Shown: positions 25,267 through 32,279 of the stretch, piece by piece
Position numbering within the stretch: the stretch's first letter is position 1
Layout of the letters: each line of letters begins with the position of its first letter
From: Sporomusaceae bacterium
GTDB taxonomy: Bacteria; Bacillota; Negativicutes; Acidaminococcales; JAJUGR01
NCBI GenBank assembly: GCA_029265905.1
Contig: JAJUGR010000003.1
Coordinates: 1-64,000, forward strand
DNA length: 64,000 nt
Direction of reading: 5' to 3'
Notes under the pieces: generated by a model
Seen by the model: only the letters and a program-made list of their open reading frames with translations
Told to the model about the DNA's origin: nothing
Databases searched by the model: none
Program-made: the position numbers and the translations under genes

Positions 25267-26226
25267 CTAAATCTTTTCGTTAATCATCTCTTTTGTTTCC
25301 TTGAACACCTTCAAGAGCATTTTGTCGCGTTTTTGGCAAATTTCTGCCGCGCTGCGTCCGCCGTAATCAAAAAAGCCTTTGCCGGTTTTGACGCCCAATT
25401 CGCCTTTGTCGACATGGTCGAACAGCGCTTTTGGACGCTTGCTTGTTTCCGGCATGACGTAGCTGGCGTTCGTGATGTTGTTGGCACTGATGTCAAGACC
25501 GGTGAAATCATACCGCTGGACCAATCCCAGCACCATACCGCGCGGCATGAGGCTTGCCTTGACCGCCAAATCAATCTGTTCCGGCGTGCAGATGCCGTTG
25601 TCGAGCAAGTAGAACACCTCTGTGTTCAGCAAAATCTGAATCCGGTTGATGATGTATCCCGGAACAAATTTTTCAAGCCGGACCGCCGTCTTGCCGCAGT
25701 TGTTCAGCAGGTGGATCGTGGTCTCCATCGTCTCCTCAGAAGTCGCTTCCCCTTTGGCCACTTCCACCAGCGGAATGATGTGCGGCGGTGCATACCAATG
25801 CGCCGTAGTGAACATTGCCAATCGGCGCTCCGGAGCAAACTTGAAGGGATTGAGCGAGGATGCGTTGGAGGCAACAATCACGTTCTCCGGCAGCAATTTG
25901 TCCAACTCCTCAAACAAAGCCACCTTCACGTCCGGTTTTTCCGCCACAGTTTCCTGCACGAACTGCGCACCATCAACCGCTTCGGCAACCGTCCGGCAAT
26001 ACGAAATACGGTCCAAAACCCGCTTCGCAGCATCAGACGCCAAGAGTCCTTCCTCCACAAACGTATCCAGGTTGGCATGCAGCATGACTTTCGCTTTTTC
26101 CATCGTGCTTTCACTTCTGGTATACAACGTGACGTCATAACCACCCATGGCATAGTTTTGCGCAATGCCTGGCCCCATGGTTCCGGCTCCCAGCACGGCT
26201 ATTTTTTTCACATCTTCAATTTTCAT
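25267..26226 (-). CDS. 3-hydroxyacyl-CoA dehydrogenase-like, candidate 3-hydroxy-5-oxohexanoate dehydrogenase
   Basis: A 319-residue protein of the 3-hydroxyacyl-CoA dehydrogenase superfamily. NAD site VLGAGTMGPGIAQ at residues 12-24, NASSLN, the catalytic-region HWYAPPHIIPLVEV and NRIQ in the C-terminal helical domain, ending GVKTGKGFFDYGG. The start is ATG 26226 with AAGGAG; the frame upstream is noncoding. In the phloroglucinol pathway the ring-opening product 3-hydroxy-5-oxohexanoate is oxidised to triacetate by an NAD-dependent dehydrogenase, and this is the best candidate here. A normal 3-hydroxybutyryl-CoA dehydrogenase is the alternative. Confidence 0.78.
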   Translation of the reverse strand: MKIEDVKKIAVLGAGTMGPGIAQNYAMGGYDVTLYTRSESTMEKAKVMLHANLDTFVEEGLLASDAAKRVLDRISYCRTVAEAVDGAQFVQETVAEKPDVKVALFEELDKLLPENVIVASNASSLNPFKFAPERRLAMFTTAHWYAPPHIIPLVEVAKGEATSEETMETTIHLLNNCGKTAVRLEKFVPGYIINRIQILLNTEVFYLLDNGICTPEQIDLAVKASLMPRGMVLGLVQRYDFTGLDISANNITNASYVMPETSKRPKALFDHVDKGELGVKTGKGFFDYGGRSAAEICQKRDKMLLKVFKETKEMINEKI

Positions 26227-26266
26227 AAACGTCTCCTTCGGTTCTCCCCTTGAACCAAGCATATTA

Positions 26267-26602
26267 TTAACAATTGGCAACAATGACCAGAACCCTGGCC
26301 GCGACAACCCCGTTAACCGCCATATCGCGTTTTTCCCCAGGCGCGATATAGATCATGTCTCCTGCATCTAACATGTGGGCCTGTCCGTGCTCATCATTGA
26401 CGGTAATGGAGCCTCTCAGCACACAGTAGATGCGCTCCTTATCCGACGCGGTCATGGCCGCGCCGCCGTTAGGCAGGAATTCTGAAATGGAAACATTGAC
26501 GGTCTTCGCACCGTCGGGCGGGCCGAATTTTCGCACGCCCCACATATTGAAATGATGTTGGGCTTCGTAGACGCTTCCTTCATTGGCCTTAATCACTTTC
26601 AT
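26267..26602 (-). CDS. Cupin-domain protein
   Basis: A 111-residue single-domain cupin. The first motif region reads ERIYCVLRGSITVN and the second MLDAGDMIYIAPGEKRDM; the usual metal-binding His residues are mostly absent, so it may bind a ligand without metal. The start at 26602 is set by GGAGGT eight bases upstream. It is the second gene of the catabolic operon, between DUF3870 and the dehydrogenase. Roles such as isomerisation of a ring-fission product or substrate sensing are possible; I cannot choose. Confidence 0.75.
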   Translation of the reverse strand: MKVIKANEGSVYEAQHHFNMWGVRKFGPPDGAKTVNVSISEFLPNGGAAMTASDKERIYCVLRGSITVNDEHGQAHMLDAGDMIYIAPGEKRDMAVNGVVAARVLVIVANC

Positions 26603-26688
26603 GGTCATTCACCTCCCCTCAAGTACGCTATTGAATGGAATTTTTATACGCAGGCCCGCCCTAATGACGAGCCGACGATGCCGGCGCT

Positions 26689-27018
26689 TTACCAAGGATG
26701 CATATTATTCTTTTTGTATACGGCATAACGATTTTGCAAAGTCTGCACGGCAGAAATCAGCGCCCACTTCGACAACGAATGCATGCGCGAATCGATCTCT
26801 GCGATAATCAAGTCTAGGTCATTAGAAAGGTTTTTCCCGATCAGAATCTCGGCAACAAAATCGCCGCTTTCCCGACAATAAATCGGAACTTCACAATCGA
26901 GAATTGTCCCGTTTCGCACATCCACCTTGGCAACAACCGTGATGTACTTGTAATTCTCATGGATGTCCGATCCTTCCGCCAGTTGAGCGTGGCCGGAAAA
27001 AATGTGGATATATTTCAT
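26689..27018 (-). CDS. DUF3870 protein, copy 1 (first gene of catabolic operon)
   Basis: A 109-residue protein of the DUF3870 family (begins MKYIHIFSGHAQLAEGSDI; conserved YKYITVVAKVD, LDCEVPIYCRESGDFVAEIL, HSLSKWALISAVQTLQNRY). The family is small and of unknown function. Start 27018 follows AAAGGAGG. It lies directly downstream of the two tandem leader RNAs, so it is the first protein made when they permit transcription. A paralogue sits at 27381-27773, at the end of the Moco operon. Confidence 0.75.
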   Translation of the reverse strand: MKYIHIFSGHAQLAEGSDIHENYKYITVVAKVDVRNGTILDCEVPIYCRESGDFVAEILIGKNLSNDLDLIIAEIDSRMHSLSKWALISAVQTLQNRYAVYKKNNMHPW

Positions 27019-27052
27019 CTTCCTTCCTCCTTTCAGGCAAATTAGGACAAAG

Positions 27053-27157
27053 AAAAAAGCAAGCCAAACCCAAAACACGACCAAAGCTGATCGTGAGCTG
27101 AGCTAGGCTTGCTTACTCAATATCGGAATTTTGTTCCGATACCATAACCAAGCGACT
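27053..27157 (-). ncRNA. Leader RNA element A (candidate ON riboswitch with terminator)
   Basis: The minus-strand RNA starts AGUCGCUUG. P1 pairs GCUUG (27153-27149) with CAAGC (27111-27107); P2 is an 8-bp stem (27141-27134 with 27128-27121, loop CAAAA). The internal loop has UAUGG on one side and GAGUA on the other. The 3' strand of P1 is also the 5' arm of a terminator, AAGCAAGCC (27114-27106) against GGCUUGCUU (27065-27057) followed by six U. P1 and terminator exclude each other, so stabilising P1 should allow transcription. It is about 95% identical to element B upstream and shares the core with element C at 33466-33586. Confidence 0.75.
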
Positions 27158-27221
27158 CTCGTTTGTCGCATATGCAATTTGTGTCCATTTTCACATGCCC
27201 GAGCCTAAGTTGCTCGCACAA

Positions 27222-27327
27222 AATAAAAAGCAAGCCAAACCCGAACACGACCAAAGCTGATCGTGAACTGAGCTAGGCTTGCTTACTTAATATCGGAATT
27301 TTGTTCCGATACCATAATCAAGCGACT
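27222..27327 (-). ncRNA. Leader RNA element B (first of the tandem pair)
   Basis: A near-identical copy of element A, displaced by 171 bp. P1 is 27323-27319 with 27281-27277, P2 is UAUCGGAA with UUCCGAUA, and the terminator arms are 27284-27276 and 27236-27228 followed by UUUUUAUUUU. It begins about 26 nt after the predicted start of transcription from the promoter at 27360-27388. Polymerase must pass B and then A before the DUF3870 gene. The only differences from A are a handful of bases in loops and linker, so the duplication is recent or under conversion. Confidence 0.75.
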
Positions 27328-27359
27328 CCTGAAAAGCCATCTGTTTTTTATACATTTTC

Positions 27360-27388
27360 ATTATAGTCAGTTTTTTCTGTCTAGTCAA
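27360..27388 (-). promoter_or_regulatory. Sigma-A promoter of the polyhydroxybenzene operon
   Basis: On the minus strand TTGACT (27388-27383) and TATAAT (27365-27360) are separated by exactly 17 bp, close to consensus. It overlaps the stop codon of the upstream DUF3870 copy 2 and is followed within about 30 nt by leader element B. No other promoter as good was seen before the end of the operon at 6260. Confidence 0.8.
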
Positions 27389-27773
27389 CAACTTTTCTTT
27401 CGAGTTTCTTTTCCCGCTGAACGCTCTTTCGCACTGGCCCGACACAGACGACGTTGGCCTGCTGGTTTTTGCAAACAACATAACGATTGTAAGCCGCCTG
27501 CAAGGCGGTGATCAGGGCCCGCGTCGACAGACTGTGCACCGTTTCTTCAATTTCCGCAATAATCGACGAGATATCTTTGTCCAAACACTTGCCACGCAAA
27601 ATGTCGGCGACGAAATCATTGTGCATTTTGCAATAATTCGGGATCACGCAGTCAAGCACCTCGCCCGTCTCCATGTTGACAGTCAAAACGATCGTTGCGT
27701 AACGGCATGTTTCGTACAGATCAGTGCCAACGGGCAGTTGGCCATGCCCGGAAAAAAGATGGACCTTTTTCAC
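27381..27773 (-). CDS. DUF3870 protein, copy 2 (end of Moco operon)
   Basis: A 130-residue DUF3870 paralogue: VHLFSGHGQLPVGTDLYE, YATIVLTVNM, LDCVIPNYCKMHNDFVADIL and HSLSTRALITALQAAYNRY align with copy 1, and a basic 30-residue tail (SVQREKKLERK) is added. The start is GTG 27773 with AGGAGGG eight bases upstream. It lies 173 bp after mobA with no clear terminator between, so it may be the last gene of the Moco operon. Its presence at both RNA-controlled operons suggests a role linked to the same signal. Confidence 0.75.
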   Translation of the reverse strand: MKKVHLFSGHGQLPVGTDLYETCRYATIVLTVNMETGEVLDCVIPNYCKMHNDFVADILRGKCLDKDISSIIAEIEETVHSLSTRALITALQAAYNRYVVCKNQQANVVCVGPVRKSVQREKKLERKVVD

Positions 27774-27946
27774 AAATGAAACCCTCCTAGCCACTTTATC
27801 CACTCGCAAAGCAATTGAAGCGGTCAGCTTTTGTAGATGTTATTATTCGACCGACAAGCAAAAAAATCCTTGCGTCAACATATTAAGATGACAGCAAATT
27901 TTGTTGCCGAAGCCACAGGTTGCTCTATTATTTGCCGACGAGTTGC

Positions 27947-28531
27947 TCACTGTCTTCGCCTTTGCTTTTGTTCAGCCAATACATAGTCACCGGGAGAATT
28001 GATGTTGGTAAATATTTCGTCCGCCTGCTCGCCAGGAAAGATATCCGCCATGTCAACGCCCAGCATACTTACCCGGGGAAAAATGTCCAATGGGCAGGTT
28101 CGCCCTTGCTCCAGCAACTGTGTGATAACCGGCAGACAGGCAGAACGCGAATACCAGGCACATAATGGCTCGCAGCCTTGCGAATGAACGGGCAGCACAA
28201 CATCTGCCTGTTGCGCTAACCCAGCCAAATAACGTAAAACGGCCACCGGCAACAACGGCATGTCGCAAGCAACGACCAAGGCTCCGGCCGACATCGTTTC
28301 CGCTAGACCGGCATGCAGTCCGGCCAACGGGCCAACTCCGCTATAGCGATCAGTTGTCCAGCGTACTTTTCTCCCTAATGGTCGCGGTTGCCCCACAACA
28401 ATGATGTCACTGCAAATACAAGCCAACTTATCGACCATTGCCGATAAAAACGTGCCGCCGCTCCACGGCAGAACCGCTTTATCCGAACCCATGCGCCGAC
28501 TTTTTCCACCCGCCAATACGATTCCTGTCAT
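27947..28531 (-). CDS. mobA: Molybdenum cofactor guanylyltransferase
   Basis: A 194-residue nucleotidyltransferase with the MobA signature at the N-terminus, LAGGKSRRMGSDKA (residues 5-18), and DMPLL further on. It links GMP from GTP to Mo-molybdopterin to give the MGD form required by the DMSO-reductase-family enzymes encoded nearby. Start 28531 after GGGGTG. Last recognised cofactor gene in the operon, 21 bp after the MOSC gene. Confidence 0.92.
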   Translation of the reverse strand: MTGIVLAGGKSRRMGSDKAVLPWSGGTFLSAMVDKLACICSDIIVVGQPRPLGRKVRWTTDRYSGVGPLAGLHAGLAETMSAGALVVACDMPLLPVAVLRYLAGLAQQADVVLPVHSQGCEPLCAWYSRSACLPVITQLLEQGRTCPLDIFPRVSMLGVDMADIFPGEQADEIFTNINSPGDYVLAEQKQRRRQ

Positions 28532-28552
28532 ATGCCGCACCCCAACTGCCTG

Positions 28553-28990
28553 CTAACGCAGCACGCATATTTCGTCACCCGCCTGAATCCAGCCTGGCGC
28601 AATCACTTTGGCAAAAATGCCTTCTCTAGGCATAATGCAGTCGCCAACTTTTTGCCTTATTGCGCAACCAGCGTGGCACTCCTTGCCGATCTGCGTCACT
28701 TCCAACACCACGGCCTTGCCAACGGCCAACGTTGTGCCTACCGGCAGCGAAAACAGCTCCAAACCTTCGGTGGTAATGTTTTCGGCAAAATCGCCCAAAG
28801 CCAAATCGGCTAGCCCTTTTTCTTTCATTTTATTGATGCTTTCCACGCCAAGCAGGCTCACCTGCCGGTGCCAAGCGCCGCCATGCGCATCGTTTTCCAA
28901 CCCCCAGTCTATACTGAAATGCCCCTTCGCAATCGGTTGCTTTGGCACCCCCTTAGACTCACTGATATTCACCGCTACTACAGCTGCCAT
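28553..28990 (-). CDS. MOSC-domain protein
   Basis: A 145-residue stand-alone MOSC (Moco sulfurase C-terminal) domain. The conserved Cys sits in GKECHAGCAIRQKVGDC; LGDFAENIT and MPREGIF are also typical. Such proteins are placed with moaC/mogA in many anaerobes and are thought to bind molybdopterin or carry sulfur. The ribosome site GGAGGCG lies in the end of the moaC-mobB gene, which stops 3 bp before this start. Confidence 0.88.
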   Translation of the reverse strand: MAAVVAVNISESKGVPKQPIAKGHFSIDWGLENDAHGGAWHRQVSLLGVESINKMKEKGLADLALGDFAENITTEGLELFSLPVGTTLAVGKAVVLEVTQIGKECHAGCAIRQKVGDCIMPREGIFAKVIAPGWIQAGDEICVLR

Positions 28991-28993
28991 GTC

Positions 28994-29998
28994 TTACGCC
29001 TCCTCACCAAGGTTGGTATCAGGAAATTTGTTTTCCGCCGAAAGAAACCGCTCGATGATGAATTCGGCGACCAAGTCATAGTCATCCAAGGAAAATACGG
29101 GCACATCGACCTCCAGTTCTGTTACATCCGTAGCAACAGCCACTAAATTGTCTCCGCTCGTCGCTAACTGTGTCCCCTTTTCCCGCCTCACGACTTCAAT
29201 AACAGGCCTTCCGGCGCGCTTGAACCCTTCCACAAGCAAAAGATCGACGCCCTCTACCTTTTCAGCCGCACTGCTTAATGTCATTTTATCACCGGTCTTT
29301 TGCATCAGCGCCCATTGATCAGGTCCAATAATGGCGGTTGCCTTGGCGCCGGCTTGGGTGAAGCGCCAGGTGTCCTTTCCCGGAACGTCAATTTCAAAAC
29401 CGTGGCAGTCTCCTTTTATTGCGCCAACCCGATAGCCGCGTCCTGACAGTTTACGGATCAAGTTTTCCATCAGCGTCGTCTTCCCCGTTTTAGAACAGCC
29501 TGACGCGATGCAAACAACAGGTACTTGGCGTCGTCGCACATGACCGGTTTTCCCTCCGCGCTTTTCCATCAACCGAATCTCGCTGATCGTCATCCAGCGG
29601 TCAACGGCCTTGCACATGTCATAAATCGTCATCGCCGCTACGCTCGCGCCGTGGATCGCTTCCATTTCAACACCGGTTTGCCCGTTTGTTTTTACCGCAC
29701 ACTCGACCACCACCCGCGCGGCCTCCGAATCAAATGAAAAGGAAAAATCAACCGCCGTCAGCATCAACGGATGGCACATCGGAATCGCCGCCGACGTATG
29801 TTTAGCCGCCATTACGCCTGCAACCTGGGCCACAGCCAGGACATCCCCTTTTTTAACGCCGCCTTTTTGAATCGCCACCAGCGTTTCCGGCTGCATATTC
29901 ACCACTGCCTGAGCGATAGCAATGCGGTTTGTGTTTTGTTTGCCACCCACATCAACCATTTTCGCCCGGCCGCTTTGATTAAAATGCGTGAACTCCAT
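28994..29998 (-). CDS. MoaC-MobB fusion: cyclic pyranopterin monophosphate synthase plus GTP-binding Mob protein
   Basis: A 334-residue fusion. Residues 1-155 are MoaC (MVDVGGK, MCHPL, GVEMEAIHGASVAA, YDMCKAVD), which completes cyclic pyranopterin formation after MoaA. Residues 158-334 are MobB with Walker A GCSKTGKTTL and the later VEGFKR, a GTP-binding adaptor in MGD synthesis. The start is ATG 29998, six bases after AGGAGG; GTG 30004 is in frame but too close. The junction (KRGGKTGHVRRRQ) is basic and looks like a linker. It follows moaA by 2 bp. Confidence 0.92.
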   Translation of the reverse strand: MEFTHFNQSGRAKMVDVGGKQNTNRIAIAQAVVNMQPETLVAIQKGGVKKGDVLAVAQVAGVMAAKHTSAAIPMCHPLMLTAVDFSFSFDSEAARVVVECAVKTNGQTGVEMEAIHGASVAAMTIYDMCKAVDRWMTISEIRLMEKRGGKTGHVRRRQVPVVCIASGCSKTGKTTLMENLIRKLSGRGYRVGAIKGDCHGFEIDVPGKDTWRFTQAGAKATAIIGPDQWALMQKTGDKMTLSSAAEKVEGVDLLLVEGFKRAGRPVIEVVRREKGTQLATSGDNLVAVATDVTELEVDVPVFSLDDYDLVAEFIIERFLSAENKFPDTNLGEEA

Positions 29999-30000
29999 CT

Positions 30001-30981
30001 TCACCCTCCTATTTGATACATCTTTCGTGAATTATCCGCTCCCCAGCCCTTCTCCATGTGATGGCGGTCAGGTTTCTCACGAATCGCCTGCCGGATCATG
30101 ATCGCCAGCCTGTCATCGCCAGTGCCCCTATCCATGGCCGCTTTCACATTGATTTCCCGCTTGTCAAACAGACAGCTGCGCAGCCGTCCGTCGGCCGTCA
30201 GGCGAATGCGGTTGCAATCACCGCAAAAATGGTTGCTCATGGCGCTGATAAAGCCGATCGTTCCTTTTCCGCCGGCGATTTGATACACTTTTGCAGGTCC
30301 GTTGCCGCGCCCAGCCAAACCGTTTAGAAGTTGATACGACGACTTTATTGTCCGTTTGACTTCATCCATATTCACTAAACGCTCCTCTTGGTAAAACGGC
30401 AAATCTCCGACCGGCATAAATTCAATAAAGCGGACATGCACAGGCATTTCAGCCGCCAGGCGCGCAAAATCCAGTATTTCATCATCGTTGACGCCCTTCA
30501 TGACAACCGTATTGATCTTCACCGGCATCATGCCGATCGCCAGCGCTTTTTCAATCGACCGCCACACGTCGCTTATATTGCCTAGCCGGGTGATGTAACG
30601 GAAGCGGTCCGCATGCAAGCTGTCCAAGCTGAAATTAACCCGAACCAGCCCGGCTCGCTTCAAGTCATCCGCCATATCGGCAAAGCAAATCCCATTTGTC
30701 GTCAGCGAAACATCCTGCATTCCCGGCATGGATGAGACAGCCTCAATCAGCTTGACAATATCCTTGCGCACCAAGGGCTCACCGCCCGTAAAGCGGACCT
30801 TGCGCACGCCGCACTCCGCCGCCAGTTTTACTAGGCGAATAATTTGTTCAAAAGTCAAAATACGCTCGTGCCCGCTGTCTTGAATCCCTTCCGCCGGCAT
30901 GCAGTATTGGCACCGCAAGTTGCAGCGGTCGGTAACCGACACCCGCAGATAATTAATTTCACGTCCGTAGCAATCCATCAT
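30001..30981 (-). CDS. moaA: GTP 3',8-cyclase (radical SAM)
   Basis: A 326-residue MoaA. The SAM cluster Cys20, Cys24 and Cys27 lie in TDRCNLRCQYC; the second cluster is formed by FCGDCNRIRL and the later RSCLF. RFTGGEPLVRKDI is the GGEP motif and the protein ends in Gly-Gly as required for activity in known MoaA proteins. It carries out the first step of Moco synthesis. Oxygen-sensitive clusters fit the anaerobic setting. Preceded by AAGGAG. Confidence 0.95.
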   Translation of the reverse strand: MMDCYGREINYLRVSVTDRCNLRCQYCMPAEGIQDSGHERILTFEQIIRLVKLAAECGVRKVRFTGGEPLVRKDIVKLIEAVSSMPGMQDVSLTTNGICFADMADDLKRAGLVRVNFSLDSLHADRFRYITRLGNISDVWRSIEKALAIGMMPVKINTVVMKGVNDDEILDFARLAAEMPVHVRFIEFMPVGDLPFYQEERLVNMDEVKRTIKSSYQLLNGLAGRGNGPAKVYQIAGGKGTIGFISAMSNHFCGDCNRIRLTADGRLRSCLFDKREINVKAAMDRGTGDDRLAIMIRQAIREKPDRHHMEKGWGADNSRKMYQIGG

Positions 30982-31029
30982 CGTCCATCACGCTCCTTCC
31001 TAACCCATCTTACCAAGGCGGTTATTTGC

Positions 31030-32268
31030 CTACTCGTCGACATCTTGAATTTTTCCAACGACATGAGCCAGCACGGTTTCTCCGGCAGCAAGCGCGCCGC
31101 TACCGGCCGGAATATCGACAAACAAATTACATTCCGCCATGGATTTTAACGCGCTGTTGGTTTGCATCCCCATCAGCCTAATCCACAGCCTACCGCTTTC
31201 CGTGAGCAGCTTTGCCCGCAGAAAACGCCTCTGTTCGCTGGCTTTGTGAAAACCATTCACCAGCGTCCCCTGCAGTCTCGAATAAAAATATTTATTATAA
31301 CCCATCATCTTTTTTAAAAGCGGCACGGCCAGCAAATCAAAGGTAATCATTGCCGCCACCGGATTGCCCGATAAACCGATGATCATTTTCCCGTCTTTAA
31401 CAGCCGCCAGCATCGGAGACCCCGGCTTTATATCGACCCGCCAAAACAAGATGCTGGCGCCAAGCGTTTCTACCGCGTCTTTGACCAGATCATAGTCGCC
31501 GACCGAAACCCCACCGGTCGTGATGACAACGTCCGCCGCCGCAAGGCCCTCTTCTATGCGCGCGGCAATCTGCGCCCGGCAGTCAGGCACGTTCGCCAAC
31601 AGTACCGGATCGATGCCCAATTCCTTGCAGCGCGCCTGCAACGTGTGTCGGTTGCTGTCGTAAATTTTCCCCAGCGTCAGCGGCTCATCCAAGCCGACTA
31701 ATTCGTCTCCTGTGCTGATGATCGCCGCTTTAATGGGCTCATAAACATAAAGCGTCTTGATGCCCTGTTCCGCCAATAGACCGATAATAGCCGCCGTAAC
31801 TATCGTTCCTTGCTTCGCCAGCATTTCGCCATGCTTAATATTCTCGCCTATATGCACGACGTTGTTGCGCGCCCGCAGCGGCTGAAAAACATGAATCAAA
31901 TTGCCGTCTACAAAAACGTCTTCCTGCTTGACCACCACGTCAGCACCTTCCGGGATAGGCGCGCCAGTCAGCACCTTAGCCGCCGTCCCCCCCGTTACAG
32001 TCTTTGCCGCAGCGCGGCCAGCCGGAATCTCTTCAATCACCCATAGTGTGACTGGCTGCGTAGGTTGGGCCGACATTGTGTCGCAAGCGCGAAGCGCATA
32101 GCCATCAAGCGGTGAACGGTCAAATGAAGGCAGGCTTTGTGCAGCCACCACGTCACGACTGACAATCCGTCCCAGCGCTTCGCCAATCGACAACTCGCAC
32201 TCACCAGGGCTGGTTGCTCGCTCCAACAGCAAATGCTGCGCTTCTTCCAACGAAATATTCTGTCTCAC
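31030..32268 (-). CDS. moeA: Molybdopterin molybdenumtransferase
   Basis: A 412-residue MoeA with all parts: SFDRSPLDGYALR near residue 45-57, the VKQEDV region, the MoCF-binding domain with ISTGDEL and TTGGVSVGDYD, then GLSGNPVAAM and a C-terminal beta domain. It inserts molybdate into adenylated molybdopterin. I set the start at GTG 32268 because AGGAGG is seven bases before it; the ATG at 32274 is only one base from the site. A second, shorter MoeA-like gene precedes it. Confidence 0.92.
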   Translation of the reverse strand: MRQNISLEEAQHLLLERATSPGECELSIGEALGRIVSRDVVAAQSLPSFDRSPLDGYALRACDTMSAQPTQPVTLWVIEEIPAGRAAAKTVTGGTAAKVLTGAPIPEGADVVVKQEDVFVDGNLIHVFQPLRARNNVVHIGENIKHGEMLAKQGTIVTAAIIGLLAEQGIKTLYVYEPIKAAIISTGDELVGLDEPLTLGKIYDSNRHTLQARCKELGIDPVLLANVPDCRAQIAARIEEGLAAADVVITTGGVSVGDYDLVKDAVETLGASILFWRVDIKPGSPMLAAVKDGKMIIGLSGNPVAAMITFDLLAVPLLKKMMGYNKYFYSRLQGTLVNGFHKASEQRRFLRAKLLTESGRLWIRLMGMQTNSALKSMAECNLFVDIPAGSGALAAGETVLAHVVGKIQDVDE

Positions 32269-32279
32269 GTTCATTCCTC

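Noticed and set aside
27053-27327. CRISPR-like or simple tandem repeat
   Set aside because: Only two units of about 100 nt with a clear RNA fold and terminator, no short spaced repeats, and a third copy elsewhere with covariation. A regulatory leader explains it better.
27053-27327. T-box or BglG/LicT-type antiterminator site
   Set aside because: No T-box sequence (UGGNACC) and no match to the RAT consensus; no antiterminator protein gene of that family in the window. The overlap of the P1 and terminator strands alone is not specific.
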